Part shown: positions 1 to 9,784 of the stretch, one piece after another
Layout of the letters: each line of letters opens with the position of its first letter
How positions within the stretch are numbered: position 1 is the first letter of the stretch
From: Peribacillus simplex
GTDB taxonomy: Bacteria > Bacillota > Bacilli > Bacillales > DSM-1321
Assembly: GCF_900156045.1 (NCBI RefSeq)
Contig: NZ_FTMX01000001.1
Span: 1,178,001 to 1,242,000 of the forward strand
Reading direction: 5' to 3'
DNA length: 64,000 nt
Notes under the pieces: model-generated
Database searches by the model: none
The model's input: only the letters and a program-made list of their open reading frames with translations
What the model was told of the DNA's origin: nothing
Program-made: the position numbers and the translations under genes

Positions 1-870
1 CCATTGGAACGTGTCATTGTAAAACATCCGAAAGAAGCTTTTATTAGTCAAGAGCATTTAAGTCAAGCATGGCGGAACTTCAACTTTGCGGAAGAGCCTG
101 ATTTCAATGAAGCACTAAAAGAGTATGGTGACTTTATTTCCATTTTGGAGAAATATGTTCCAAACATCGATTATTTGCCAGCATCTTCGGTAGTCGGCAT
201 TGACTCCTTATATGCTCATGACCCGGTCAAATTCACTAGCCAAGGAGCCATTATTTTAAAGTCCGGGAAAGAATTGAGACAGCCTGAAGCTAATGTATAC
301 AAAGAATTTTGTAAGGAAAAGAACATCCCGATTATTGGGTATTTAACGGGTGATGCGGTCGCGGATGGCGGTGATATCGTTTGGCTTGATGATAAGACAC
401 TGGTTGTCGGACATGGTTATCGTACAAACGCTGAAGCCATTCGGCAATTAAAAGAAATGACCGCTCATCTTGTGGATGAATTCATCGTTGTTCAGCTTCC
501 GCATGATCAAGGAGAGGGAGAGTGTCTCCATCTTATGTCATTCATCAGCATGGTTGACCGGGATTTAGCAGTTGTTCACTCCCGACTTATGCCTGTCTTT
601 TTCAGAAAACTGCTGATTGAACGAGGCATACAGCTTATCGAAGTGCCAGTTGATGAGTACTTAACCTTGGGCTGTAATGTTCTTGCCATTGCTCCTCGGG
701 TTTGCGTGATATCTTCTGGGAACGCTTACACAAGGCAAAAGCTTGTTGATGCGGGAGCAACTGTTTATGAATACAAAGGAACTGAGATCAGTTTCAAAGG
801 CACTGGCGGTCCAACTTGTTTAACCTGCCCGGTGGTGCGGACTAATATTAATGAAGGGGGATTGGAATGA
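1..870 (+). CDS. DDAH/arginine deiminase-type amidinohydrolase (5' end outside window)
   Basis: Guanidino-modifying enzyme of the amidinotransferase fold, probably hydrolysing arginine or N-methylarginine to citrulline plus ammonia or a methylamine. Numbering from the TTG at base 4, the Gly-Gly-Asp acidic loop is at 122-124, the catalytic His in ECLHLMS at 176, and the catalytic Cys in GGPTCLTC at 272. The reading frame is open to base 1 and the protein begins inside the first beta strand, so I infer that the true start lies a few codons upstream. It overlaps the RocB-like gene by 4 bp (ATGA), which implies translational coupling. It differs clearly from the second DDAH in this window (5447-6208). 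Family call is firm; substrate is inferred. Confidence 0.82.
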   Translation, partial: PLERVIVKHPKEAFISQEHLSQAWRNFNFAEEPDFNEALKEYGDFISILEKYVPNIDYLPASSVVGIDSLYAHDPVKFTSQGAIILKSGKELRQPEANVYKEFCKEKNIPIIGYLTGDAVADGGDIVWLDDKTLVVGHGYRTNAEAIRQLKEMTAHLVDEFIVVQLPHDQGEGECLHLMSFISMVDRDLAVVHSRLMPVFFRKLLIERGIQLIEVPVDEYLTLGCNVLAIAPRVCVISSGNAYTRQKLVDAGATVYEYKGTEISFKGTGGPTCLTCPVVRTNINEGGLE

Positions 871-2483
871 GTCAATTACTATGGGGTACTCCAGAAAAGC
901 TCCGTGCTTTGTTATGTGAACTTGTTAGCTGGGATAGCCGTACTCTTACACAAGGAGAACAATTGTTTCCGTATAAAGTGCAAGAGAAATTGAGGGAGCT
1001 TGATTATTTTAAAAGGAATCCGGCGCACTTATCGCTTCACGAGGCGGATTTAGGGAGGAACTTTGTCAATGCCTTTTATAAACATCCCGATAGCAAGGAG
1101 ACCGTTGTATTAATTAGCCATTTTGATACGGTTCATACTGAAGAATACGGTGATCTTGAGACACTTGCATTTCAACCAGAGGAGCTCACGAAAAAACTTC
1201 ATGACAGGAAAGATGAACTACCGGAAGAAGCGCGCATTGATCTTGAATCTGGAAAGTACTTGTTTGGCAGAGGAACGATGGATATGAAAATGGGTCTTGC
1301 CCTTCATATGGCTATCATCGAAAAGGCAAGCATCGAACAATGGCCGATCAATCTCCTGCTGTTAACGGTTCCTGATGAAGAAGTGAATTCTGCGGGAATG
1401 AGGGCTGCAGTTAAAGAACTTGTGACTTTACGTGATAAATATGGCCTTTCCTATAAAATGTTTTTTAATAGTGAACCGTCCTTTTCACAGAAACCGGGCG
1501 ATAATAGACATTATATTTATTCCGGAACTTTGGGGAAAATCATGCCCGCTGCCCTTTTTTATGGGAAAGAAACTCATGTAGGTGAGCCATTAAAGGGCAT
1601 GACGGCTAACTATATAGCCTCGTTCCTCACGCAGCTCATGGAGTGGAACACTCTTTTTCTGGAAAGTGATCTTGGTGAGGAGACACCTTTACCGGTATCG
1701 CTTCAGCAAAAAGATTTAAAACTACAATATTCAACTCAGACACCTTATCGGGCAGCCGCGCTTTATAATGTGTTCATTATGAAAAGGTCAGCTGCAGAAA
1801 TAATGGACCTATTCGAACAGGTTGCAAACGAAGCAGCGATGAAATGCAATGAATCTTATAAAGAGCTTTGTCTGCGTGAACAAATTGAAGGTGTAGGTAA
1901 AGTACAAGTATTGCGCTACGAAAAGTTACTTTCATATGCCGAGGGCAAATTTGGCGGGAGTTTTGTTGAGCAAATAAAGAGTGAAGTAAATGCGGATTTG
2001 GATTTGGATGAGCGGGAAAAATCAGTGCGGATAGCTGAAAAATTGATGATACAATGTCAGGAGCTTTCACCCGCCATTGTATTGCTGTTCGCACCGCCAT
2101 ATTATCCAGCCGTCAATACGTCCGATGATCCGCTTATCATGGAATCTGTGAAATTAATGAAGGAAACTGCCAGCATGCTTGGTGAAGAAGTCAGCCAAAT
2201 TCATTATTTTAATGGCCTTTGCGATTTAAGCTATGTTCAATATAATGATGAGTCTGATGGCTGGACAGCTTTTGAAAAAAATACACCAGTCTGGGGCGAT
2301 ACTTACAGCATTCCTTTCGCGGATATGCAAAAACTTCAGGCACCCGTACTTAATGTGGGTCCTTTCGGCAAGGATGCACACCAGCGTACAGAGCGCCTTC
2401 ACATCGATAGCGCCTTCGTCCATACGCCCGTCATGTTGGAGAAGTTAATTAAGAATATGTTTAAGTGTTTGGTTGAGAAGTGA
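867..2483 (+). CDS. RocB-like M20 family metallo-hydrolase
   Basis: A 538-residue cytosolic M20-family protein similar in length and layout to RocB, a protein of the Bacillus arginine utilisation operon whose reaction is not well defined. Zinc-site motifs are visible: SHFDTVH (84-90), GRGTMDMKMG (135-144, bridging Asp 139) and PDEEVNS (169-175, Glu 171/172). A long insertion after residue 240 matches the RocB type rather than small M20 peptidases. Start overlaps the stop of the amidinohydrolase (ATGA). Together with that enzyme and the following carrier it suggests uptake and breakdown of arginine-like compounds. An acyl-arginine or peptide hydrolase role is inference. Confidence 0.8.
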   Translation: MSQLLWGTPEKLRALLCELVSWDSRTLTQGEQLFPYKVQEKLRELDYFKRNPAHLSLHEADLGRNFVNAFYKHPDSKETVVLISHFDTVHTEEYGDLETLAFQPEELTKKLHDRKDELPEEARIDLESGKYLFGRGTMDMKMGLALHMAIIEKASIEQWPINLLLLTVPDEEVNSAGMRAAVKELVTLRDKYGLSYKMFFNSEPSFSQKPGDNRHYIYSGTLGKIMPAALFYGKETHVGEPLKGMTANYIASFLTQLMEWNTLFLESDLGEETPLPVSLQQKDLKLQYSTQTPYRAAALYNVFIMKRSAAEIMDLFEQVANEAAMKCNESYKELCLREQIEGVGKVQVLRYEKLLSYAEGKFGGSFVEQIKSEVNADLDLDEREKSVRIAEKLMIQCQELSPAIVLLFAPPYYPAVNTSDDPLIMESVKLMKETASMLGEEVSQIHYFNGLCDLSYVQYNDESDGWTAFEKNTPVWGDTYSIPFADMQKLQAPVLNVGPFGKDAHQRTERLHIDSAFVHTPVMLEKLIKNMFKCLVEK

Positions 2484-2538
2484 TGGTCCGACAGGAGAAC
2501 TGGATTAAAAGCATAAAACTTTAACTGGGGGTATTTTT

Positions 2539-3993
2539 ATGAATGACCTGCCTAATGGTCAAATCACTTCCGAGCCGCTTAATCAGAATATTAAACCACT
2601 TAACCAACTAACGGAGCTACCGGAAAAAGGGATTAATCCTTTTGTATTAATGTTTATCGTGATTGTAATAGTGACGGTTTTAACCCATATCTTACCCGCG
2701 GGCCAATATGAAAAAATTGAAAAGGATGGCCGAAGTGTAGTCGATCCCACTTCTTTTGAATTCGTTGAATCAACACCAGTGGGATTATTGGAAATGTTCA
2801 GCAGTATTCACGCAGGGATGATTGAAGGAGCGTCCATTATCTTGTTCGTCTTTTTGTTTGGCGGAGCACTGGGGATCATGCAGGCAACGGGAGCACTGGA
2901 TTCTTTCATTAAGTTTGTGGCTGTCCGATTCGGAACAAAAGAGAAATTGCTTATTCCGTTGATGGTATTAATCTTCGCATCATTAGGGACCCTGATCGGC
3001 TCTGCTGAAGATGCATTAGTTTATATCGCAATCATTGTTCCGATGACGATTGCATTGGGCTTTGATGCACTTACAGGTTTTGCGATCGTCATCCTTGGAA
3101 CATTGGCGACTGGATTCATTTCGGGCATTACCAACCCTTTTAATGTAGGGGTTGCCCAAAGCATTGCAGAACTGCCCATGTATTCGGGAATGGGATTGCG
3201 GATCGCTCTTCTTGCAGTGTTTTATGTCGTTACAGTATTGTACATCTATTTTCATGCAATGAAGGTTAAAAGAGACCCTGAACAGGGGGAGTATGGGAAA
3301 TTCAGGCGTGAAGAACATGCACATCTTGATAAAAACTTTAAGATGAGTAAAAGACATAGCGCTGCTTTAATTATTTTATTGGTGAATTTCATCCTATTAG
3401 TATATGGAGTTATTAAATTAGGATGGTATATTAGTGAAATTGGCGGCTTGTTTTTATTAAGCGGGATCATAATGGGCCTGATTGGTGGCTTGACACCATC
3501 CAAGATGGCCAATGGTTTCATTTCAGGAGCGGGCGATATGGTTTCCGGGGCATTGATAATAGGCGTTGCGCAGACAATTTTGGTCATCATTACAAGTGGC
3601 GGATTGCTGGATACCATTTTATATTATGCTGCAGGATTGGTTGAGCAGCTTCCTCCCGCCATAAATGCAATCGGAATGTTCATTGTCCAATTATTTCTTA
3701 ACTTCATTGTTCCATCCGGAAGCGGACAAGCAGCATTGACGATGCCGATTATGGCTCCATTGGCTGATTTAATGGGTGTGACAAGACAAACTGCGGTGTT
3801 AGCTTTCCAATTAGGGGATGGGATCTCGAATATGATATTTCCGACTTCTGGAGTGCTATTGGCTGGACTGGCAGTGGCAGGCATATCATTTACGAAATGG
3901 GTAAAATGGGTGTTTCCGTATCTTTTGATTCAGGTTGCGGTAGCGATTATCTTTTTGATCATTGCCCAAAGCATACAGTATGGACCTTTTTAA
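2539..3993 (+). CDS. YfcC/DcuC-superfamily integral membrane carrier
   Basis: A 484-residue polytopic membrane protein with about 12 hydrophobic segments after a 35-residue polar N-terminus. It starts with ENPFVLMF-like text (GINPFVLMFIVIV) and contains the THILPAGQYE segment and duplicated re-entrant stretches (GSAEDAL; PSGSGQAAL) typical of the YfcC family of the ion transporter superfamily. Members are annotated as C4-dicarboxylate or basic-amino-acid carriers, some as arginine/ornithine antiporters. Preceded by a GGGGG ribosome site and located between two M20 hydrolases, so it probably moves the substrate or product of this operon. The transported compound cannot be read from sequence. 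Confidence 0.8.
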   Translation: MNDLPNGQITSEPLNQNIKPLNQLTELPEKGINPFVLMFIVIVIVTVLTHILPAGQYEKIEKDGRSVVDPTSFEFVESTPVGLLEMFSSIHAGMIEGASIILFVFLFGGALGIMQATGALDSFIKFVAVRFGTKEKLLIPLMVLIFASLGTLIGSAEDALVYIAIIVPMTIALGFDALTGFAIVILGTLATGFISGITNPFNVGVAQSIAELPMYSGMGLRIALLAVFYVVTVLYIYFHAMKVKRDPEQGEYGKFRREEHAHLDKNFKMSKRHSAALIILLVNFILLVYGVIKLGWYISEIGGLFLLSGIIMGLIGGLTPSKMANGFISGAGDMVSGALIIGVAQTILVIITSGGLLDTILYYAAGLVEQLPPAINAIGMFIVQLFLNFIVPSGSGQAALTMPIMAPLADLMGVTRQTAVLAFQLGDGISNMIFPTSGVLLAGLAVAGISFTKWVKWVFPYLLIQVAVAIIFLIIAQSIQYGPF

Positions 3994-4040
3994 AGAATTG
4001 AAAATTCTGAATGTTGGCACTAAGTGATTGAGGAGGCTTT

Positions 4041-5231
4041 ATGATGAAAACAATACAGGAGACAGTTGTCGATGAAGTGATTTCATGGCGACGTCATTTT
4101 CACGAAAATCCGGAGCTCTCTTATCAGGAATACCAGACTTCTGAATTCATCTACAGGAAATTAAAAACCTTTACAGGATTAGAAGTGACGAGACCTACCG
4201 AAACGAGCGTTTTAGCGGTTCTCAAAGGATCTAAAAAATCGGCCCGAAAATCGAATACCATCACATTTCGTGCCGATATCGATGCACTACCGATTCAAGA
4301 AGAAGCAGAAATTGATTATCAATCTAGAAATCCTGGAGTTATGCATGCATGTGGACATGATGCACATGCTGCGATGTTATTAGGTGCTGCTAAAGTCCTA
4401 TCTGGGAAAAAAGATGCGATTGATGGAGAAATCAGGTTTATTTTCCAACACGCCGAAGAGGTACTGCCAGGGGGAGCTCAGGAATTGGTGAAAAAAGGGG
4501 TCATGGAAGGAGTGGATTATGCATTTGCACTGCATGTTACTCCTTATGAACGAACAGGAACGATATGTTTAAGGGAAGGGGTATTCTGTGCAGCAGCCGA
4601 TGATTTTGAAATTAAAATCATTGGTCAGGGCGGTCATGCGTCGACTCCGGAATTAACGGTAGATCCGCTGCTCATTGGTGCAGAAATTACGACGAATCTT
4701 CAACATATCGTTTCCAGAAAAATTTCAGCTCTTAGGACACCCGTCATTTCAGTCACTCAGTTCCATTCCGGAAGTGCGCTCAATGTCATACCTGAATATG
4801 CGGAAATCGGTGGAACCATTCGTTCTTTAGATTCCGATAGCCGAGTGAAAGCAAGGGAGTATCTAGAGCAAATCGTTAAGGGGATTTCAGAAACGCATGG
4901 GGCAAAATGTGAAATTACTTGGTATTTAGGGTATCCAGCCGTGGTAAATGATAAAGCAGCTGTCGATATTTCAAAAATGGTCATGGAAGGGATTTTTGAA
5001 GAAAATAATATCATCCAGGTTGATGATCCTATGTTCGGGACAGAAGATTTTTCGGCTTTTTCCGAAATCGTACCCTCTTCCATGCAATTTCTAGGCGTTC
5101 ATAATGATGAATTTGGAAAAGCTTACCCTTTGCACCATCCTAAATTTAAAATCGATGAGAAGGCTTTAGGGTATGGAGTAAGATATTTTGTAGGAATAGC
5201 GGATAAATTATGCATATATCAAAATAATTGA
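4041..5231 (+). CDS. M20 family amidohydrolase (N-acyl-amino-acid deacylase type)
   Basis: A 396-residue amidohydrolase of the HipO/AmhX/IAA-amino-acid hydrolase branch of M20. Motifs: HFHENPELSYQEY near residue 20, RADIDALP (77-84), HACGHDAH (102-109, metal-binding Cys 104 and His 106), HAEEVLPGG (137-145), the GHAS dimerisation segment and FGTEDF near 335, with a C-terminal HHPKF histidine. The Cys-type metal ligand marks the N-acyl-amino-acid or hippurate hydrolases. Start chosen at the ATG after GAGGAGG; the next codon is also ATG. Likely deacylates an amino acid or arginine derivative brought in by the preceding carrier; the substrate is inferred. Confidence 0.87.
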   Translation: MMKTIQETVVDEVISWRRHFHENPELSYQEYQTSEFIYRKLKTFTGLEVTRPTETSVLAVLKGSKKSARKSNTITFRADIDALPIQEEAEIDYQSRNPGVMHACGHDAHAAMLLGAAKVLSGKKDAIDGEIRFIFQHAEEVLPGGAQELVKKGVMEGVDYAFALHVTPYERTGTICLREGVFCAAADDFEIKIIGQGGHASTPELTVDPLLIGAEITTNLQHIVSRKISALRTPVISVTQFHSGSALNVIPEYAEIGGTIRSLDSDSRVKAREYLEQIVKGISETHGAKCEITWYLGYPAVVNDKAAVDISKMVMEGIFEENNIIQVDDPMFGTEDFSAFSEIVPSSMQFLGVHNDEFGKAYPLHHPKFKIDEKALGYGVRYFVGIADKLCIYQNN

Positions 5232-5267
5232 GAAAGCATTAGGCTCGAAGAGGCAACGTTATAGATT

Positions 5268-5293
5268 AAGAGAAACCTTCGGTTGTCTCTTTT
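5268..5293 (+). terminator. Intrinsic terminator after the M20 amidohydrolase
   Basis: AAGAGAAACC and GGTTGTCTCTT pair around a TTC loop with one bulged G, followed by TTTT. It closes the 1-5231 operon and separates it from the second DDAH gene. Confidence 0.6.
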
Positions 5294-5446
5294 CCCTATC
5301 ATGACTGTTTTTCCATGGATTATACTTCTGGAATGGTCAAGCGCAGCAAAGTGATCAAAAGAAATTTCATTTAAAGAACGGCTGGTTCAACAAGGTTAAT
5401 ATCCTACAATTTTAAAAAATAAGCTACCTATATAGGAGGAATATAA

Positions 5447-6208
5447 ATGTTTAAAAACGCGATTGTAAGAAAGATTGGGAAAAGTTTTGTAAATGGCTTA
5501 ACAACATCGGATTTAGGAAACCCGGATTATGAAAAAGCACTTGTACAACACGATGCTTATGTAGAGGCATTAAAACGCAGCGGTGTGAAAGTGACCGTTC
5601 TCGAATCGGATGAGAAATACCCTGATTCTACGTTTGTGGAAGATACAGCCGTGTTGACGTCAAAATGTGCCCTTGTAACCAATCCTGGTGCAGAAAGCAG
5701 GAATGGTGAGATTAATGAAATGAAAGAAGTTTTAAAGGACTTTTATGACACAATCGAATATATTCAATCTCCAGGTATGTTAGATGGCGGAGATGTAATG
5801 CAAGTTGAAGATCATTTCTATGTTGGACTTTCAACTAGAACAAATGAAGCAGGTGCTCTTCAGTTCAAAGATATTATGGCTAAGTATGGTTTTGATACGA
5901 CCATCATTCCCCTTAAGAAGTTCTTTCATTTAAAAACGGGTGTCAATTACCTGGGAGACAATAATTTATTAGTGGCGGGGGAATTCATTAATCACGAGGC
6001 TTTTTCTGGCTTCAATCAGATAATCGTAAAACAGGAAGAAGAATATTCGGGTAACTGCGTCAGAATGAACGACTGTGTTATTGTCCCTAAAGGGTTTGAG
6101 GGCACTAAGAAAAAAATAGAAGATTTGGGATACACAGTGATTGAAGTGGAGATGACTGAATTTCAAAAACAAGATGGCGGACTTAGTTGTCTCTCATTGA
6201 GGTTCTAA
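5447..6208 (+). CDS. Dimethylarginine dimethylaminohydrolase (DDAH)
   Basis: A 253-residue protein matching the length and motif order of the Pseudomonas DDAH. This enzyme hydrolyses N-omega-methylated arginines to citrulline and methylamine or dimethylamine. Visible residues: PDSTFVEDTA (59-68, substrate-binding Glu/Asp), LDGGDVM (112-118, catalytic Asp 113 where the Pseudomonas enzyme has Glu 114 and mammalian DDAH has Asp), HLKTG with catalytic His 161, and GGLSCLSLRF with nucleophile Cys 248. A good AGGAGG lies ahead of the ATG. The permease gene follows after 51 bp, probably co-transcribed. Assignment within the family is strong; preference for di- over monomethyl arginine cannot be seen. 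Confidence 0.88.
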   Translation: MFKNAIVRKIGKSFVNGLTTSDLGNPDYEKALVQHDAYVEALKRSGVKVTVLESDEKYPDSTFVEDTAVLTSKCALVTNPGAESRNGEINEMKEVLKDFYDTIEYIQSPGMLDGGDVMQVEDHFYVGLSTRTNEAGALQFKDIMAKYGFDTTIIPLKKFFHLKTGVNYLGDNNLLVAGEFINHEAFSGFNQIIVKQEEEYSGNCVRMNDCVIVPKGFEGTKKKIEDLGYTVIEVEMTEFQKQDGGLSCLSLRF

Positions 6209-6259
6209 GATAGTTTAGGAGAAGGCATAGGTTAATAGATAAGATAAGGAAGTGATTAT

Positions 6260-7675
6260 ATGGGGTATGGACTGGAGAATAATGATCAGCTGCAACGCTC
6301 GATGAAAAGACGCCATTTATTTATGCTTTCACTTGGCGGAGTAATCGGTACAGGACTTTTTTTAAATGCAGGCTATACAATTAACCAAGCGGGGGCAGGA
6401 GGGGCCCTGGTCGGTTATCTAGCCGGCGGTCTTATTTTGTATATGGTAATGGTCTGCCTTGGCGAGCTAGCCGTTCATATGCCGGTTACAGGTTCATTCC
6501 AGAAATATGCATCAGAATATATAGGGCCATCCGCTGGTTTCTCTCTAGGATGGATGTATTTTGTAGGTTCAGCCGCAACTGCAGGAGTGGAGTTCACGGC
6601 TGCAGGAATATTGATGAAACAATGGTTCCCCCATAGTCCTACCTGGATTTGGTGTGCTGTGTTCATAGTGCTTTTATTTACTTTGAATGCATTAACGACA
6701 AGAGGTTTTGCAGAAGCGGAATATTGGTTCGCTGGAATAAAAATCGTTGCAGTGATTTTGTTTATCTTGATTGGAATCGCTGGCATCTTTGGTTTTGTCT
6801 CTTTATCTGATCGTCCAACCCCATTCTTTGAGAATTTGGCTCCTTCTGGTCTATTTCCAGCAGGGGGGATTACAATTATCTTTGTGACAATGATGAATGT
6901 AATATTTTCTTATCAAGGCTCAGAACTAATAGGAATAGCGGCAGGGGAAAGTGAAAAACCTGAAGAGAATATCCCTAAAGCCATTCGAAACGTACTATTT
7001 AGGATCATTGTTTTCTACATTTCGTCCATTATCATCCTTTCCGCCATATTCCCTTCTTCGGAATTAGGCTTATTGGAAAGTCCTTTTGTCACTTTGATGA
7101 AGATAGCCGGGATTCCTTATGCAGCAGGTATCATGAATTTTATTATTTTGACAGCCATTCTCTCTGTGGGAAATTCATGTCTTTATGCATCTACAAGGCT
7201 GCTTTGGTCGATGGCCCATGACGGAATGGCACCCAAGGTGTTTGGTCTATTATCCAAGAGGAAAGTGCCATTGAATGCCCTTCTTTTTACAATCTGTTTT
7301 TCGCTTCTATCGTTATTGACTAGCTTCATTGCGGCTGATACTGTGTTCGTGATTCTTATGTCCATAGCGGGTATTTCCGTCACGATCTCATGGATGGGAA
7401 TTGCTTTATCGCAATATATGTTTAGAAGGAAATTTATAAAAGCGGGTGGTAAAACGGAAGATTTACAATACACAGTACCCTTTTACCCATTTGTCCCGTT
7501 GTTTTGTTTAGGTTTTTGTTTGCTGATTCTAGTATTCCTTGCCTTTGATCCTACTCAACGAGTCGGACTGTTTTATGGAATAGGATTTTTGGTAGCTTGT
7601 ATATTATTCTATAAATTTAAACTGGCTAAGAAAGTGGAGTCAAACACTAACTTTGAAAATGAAAAAATATTGTAA
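6260..7675 (+). CDS. Amino acid permease, APC superfamily (RocE/GabP type)
   Basis: A 471-residue, 12-helix amino acid/proton symporter. The N-terminus carries the family signature RRHLFMLSLGGVIGTGLF (17-34) and GELAVHMPVTGSF in helix 2-3. The length equals the Bacillus RocE, GabP and YbgF group, which import arginine/ornithine, GABA and other cationic or omega-amino acids. Position directly after DDAH, with only 51 bp between, suggests it imports methylated arginine or a related guanidino compound; that is inference. A terminator follows the stop codon. Confidence 0.85.
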   Translation: MGYGLENNDQLQRSMKRRHLFMLSLGGVIGTGLFLNAGYTINQAGAGGALVGYLAGGLILYMVMVCLGELAVHMPVTGSFQKYASEYIGPSAGFSLGWMYFVGSAATAGVEFTAAGILMKQWFPHSPTWIWCAVFIVLLFTLNALTTRGFAEAEYWFAGIKIVAVILFILIGIAGIFGFVSLSDRPTPFFENLAPSGLFPAGGITIIFVTMMNVIFSYQGSELIGIAAGESEKPEENIPKAIRNVLFRIIVFYISSIIILSAIFPSSELGLLESPFVTLMKIAGIPYAAGIMNFIILTAILSVGNSCLYASTRLLWSMAHDGMAPKVFGLLSKRKVPLNALLFTICFSLLSLLTSFIAADTVFVILMSIAGISVTISWMGIALSQYMFRRKFIKAGGKTEDLQYTVPFYPFVPLFCLGFCLLILVFLAFDPTQRVGLFYGIGFLVACILFYKFKLAKKVESNTNFENEKIL

Positions 7676-7688
7676 TTGAGTTGCACCG

Positions 7689-7722
7689 AAGGCTAGCCAG
7701 TTTTTACTGGTTGGCCTTTTTA
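7689..7722 (+). terminator. Intrinsic terminator of the DDAH-permease operon
   Basis: AAGGCTAGCCAG and CTGGTTGGCCTT form a 12-bp stem with one G-T pair around a TTTTTA loop, followed by TTT. It lies 13 bp after the permease stop. Confidence 0.85.
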
Positions 7723-7884
7723 AATCTTGTAAATGCGTTCACTTGGATGATTATTCACTTAATCGGAAGGAAAATACTGACATTTTAACGAAAAAGAAGG
7801 AATACCTTACAAAATAGGAAGGGAAAATTAACTTTTTTACCGAGAGACGGAAAGAAAACAATAATATTAAAATGGGGGGAAGTA

Positions 7885-8223
7885 ATGAAGATCAATCATA
7901 TAAATTTAACAGTTAATGATGTTACAGCATCAAGGGAGTTTTTAGAAAGATACTTTGGAATGTCATGTGCAGGAAGCCGGGGAGATGGGTTCGCTGCAAT
8001 GAAAGATGATGATGGATCCATATTGACTCTAATGAAAGGAAGCGATGTACAATACCCGAAGACTTTTCATATTGGATTCATACAAGAGAATGAAGAGCAA
8101 GTTAACAGGATCAATCAACGGTTGAAGGAGGATGGATTCATGGTGAAACCTCCACAACACTTACACAGATATACGTTCTACGTTGAAGCGCCTGGCGGAT
8201 TTAACGTTGAAGTACTGTGTTAA
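7885..8223 (+). CDS. VOC family (glyoxalase/bleomycin resistance fold) protein
   Basis: A 112-residue single-module vicinal oxygen chelate protein: KINHINLTVNDVTASREFLERYFGM at the N-terminus and TFYVEAPGGFNVEVLC at the C-terminus give the beta-alpha-beta-beta-beta pattern, with possible metal ligands His 4 and Glu 109. Members are lyases, dioxygenases or drug-binding proteins; no specific reaction can be assigned. Preceded by GGGGGGAAG at ribosome-site distance. It stands alone, flanked by intergenic DNA and the accessory region. Confidence 0.78.
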   Translation: MKINHINLTVNDVTASREFLERYFGMSCAGSRGDGFAAMKDDDGSILTLMKGSDVQYPKTFHIGFIQENEEQVNRINQRLKEDGFMVKPPQHLHRYTFYVEAPGGFNVEVLC

Positions 8224-8482
8224 CCAATTTCTTGGAGAAAGAACGTAAAACTAAAAGAAAACTTACTTCAATAGTGCAGCATTCATTAGAGGAATGCTGC
8301 CCAGTTACAGTTGATTCATACCAGTAAGCAGTTCCATCGATCGTAAAATCTGCAGAGTACAATTTGACCAAACTTCAGCCAACTCTACTCAATAGTATAC
8401 AAATGCCATTATAATTATCTTGACTTATTTTTGTTTTGTTAGATAATTTCTTTTTAGAATACCTTTTGTAAGAGAATTTATA

Positions 8483-8681
8483 ATGAATTCATTTAAAACA
8501 TGTCAGAGTTGTGGAATGCCACTTTCTAAAGATGAATTAGGTGGAGAAACAAAAAGACGGTAGTGAAAGTAATAAATATTGTACTCATTTTTATTTAAAT
8601 GGTGAATTCACTCAAAATATTACTACTATAGAAATGAAAGAATTTGTTCAAAATCATTCGATGGAAAATATGAAAATCTAA
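8483..8681 (+). pseudogene. Zinc-ribbon domain protein, frameshifted
   Basis: The first frame reads MNSFKTCQSCGMPLSKDELGG, the start of the putative zinc ribbon family (CxSCGMPL), then stops at a TAG. Removing one A from the A5 run near 8546-8550 restores the family continuation KDGSESNKYCTHFYLNGEFTQ and a further stretch to the TAA at 8679-8681. So the coding sequence is intact except for a one-base insertion. The second metal knuckle reads YCTHFY where the family normally has a C-x2-C pair, so one zinc ligand is also lost. Both changes argue for a decaying gene rather than only a sequencing slip. Confidence 0.65.
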
Positions 8682-8860
8682 ATTTATTGGCAAGTTTTTT
8701 ACTAGAGGAATTCCAAGTTAGAGCGATGGAAGGAGTCAAACTGCTAGAAATCCAAGATGCATCTCCCACCTGAAAAAAGGAGATAATAGATTTTAAGAAG
8801 ATCTTCTTTGTATTTTTGAAACATTGACGATTTTATTAAACGCTAATTATACAAATTTAA

Positions 8861-8893
8861 GGGCAATACTACATACGAATTGTAGTATTGCCC
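8861..8893. terminator. Perfect 13-bp inverted repeat, probable terminator
   Basis: GGGCAATACTACA at 8861-8873 and its exact complement at 8881-8893 enclose a 7-base loop; TTAGTTTTTC follows. It could terminate plus-strand transcription from the zinc-ribbon remnant. Confidence 0.6.
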
Positions 8894-9529
8894 TTAGTTT
8901 TTCACATATGGTCGTCTCCAGAGGATAATCCATACAGCCAATTCTGAATTACGGTGATGTTTGGTTGTTAAACAACTTAGAGTTAGATCAGAAGAGAACG
9001 AATAGTCCTTCTATATTCCATTAAAAGGCCAGATTGCTGAGGAAGAGTTGCAATTTACAATATATTTAGAAGATAAATGAGTTTAAGATTAATAGTGGGG
9101 AACTGTACCATAAGTGAATGATAGGATTTTTTTGTATTGGGTACGCTGTGTTCTGCCTCCATCAATAAATTTGACTGCAGCTGATGTGGTAGTTTTATTA
9201 AAAAAACAAGGGGTGTTTAAGTTGAACCGTATATGTAGACTGCCAAAAAAGAAAAAAGTGGGTAGACTCTTTAAAACTACGGAGACATAAAATTTCCGAT
9301 AGTTTTCGGTAATGTGTCACACGATGTAACCAGAGTGTGATCATTTTTTCTTGATGGATAAATGCCAAACTGAATAGAAAGTATAAAAAATATGAGATGT
9401 GAGGTATGCCCAAAAATAACTTTCCTAATGCAAGATCATTAAGTGGACCAGGAAAAGAGACGTCCGTGGGGCCGTGCTCCATTCGAACCAGGGCTTCCAG
9501 TAACACGTCTCAACAAACGATTAGAAGCA

Positions 9530-9780
9530 TCCAGCGTCAAAGGCAGCCACTCTCGCAAAGCAACCTGCCTGGTTAACGCATGTATCGAATCCTTCTTTTC
9601 GCATTTCAAAACAGGGAAGATGTATCTCCACCATTAAGTCACAATCCAGATACATCAAGCCATTGAGGATTACATTTACTTTTTAACTACCAGCGATTTC
9701 AGGATAAACTCAAGTAGCGTGCACTGATTGAGTATGGCACGCGCTGACAGCATAGCTTTTTTTCTAATGAGTACTGGACA
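9530..9780 (+). pseudogene. IS3-family (IS150-like) transposase OrfB remnant
   Basis: The frame near 9550-9635 reads SRKATCLVNACIESFFSHFKTGKMYL, the conserved DDE-domain end of IS3-family OrfB (usual form SRKGNCLDNACIESFFSHLKTE). The catalytic region Asp is replaced by Val (LVNA for LDNA). Downstream, in another frame, YIHFYN-like and RFQDKLK-like sequence and an end resembling FFFMSTGQG can be followed with stops and frameshifts up to about 9780. Only the C-terminal quarter of the transposase survives, so the element is dead. Confidence 0.7.
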
Positions 9781-9784
9781 GGGG

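Noticed and set aside
4014..4030. TTGGCAC resembling a sigma-54 -24 element before the M20 amidohydrolase
   Set aside because: No GC at the required -12 distance, and it lies too close to the ribosome site.
8276..8300. Stem GCAGCATTC/GAATGCTGC after the VOC gene as terminator
   Set aside because: No T-tract follows; it may be chance or part of decayed DNA.
9198..9506. Minus-strand 102-codon frame
   Set aside because: Overlaps IS-remnant DNA, has no ribosome site and no recognisable motif.
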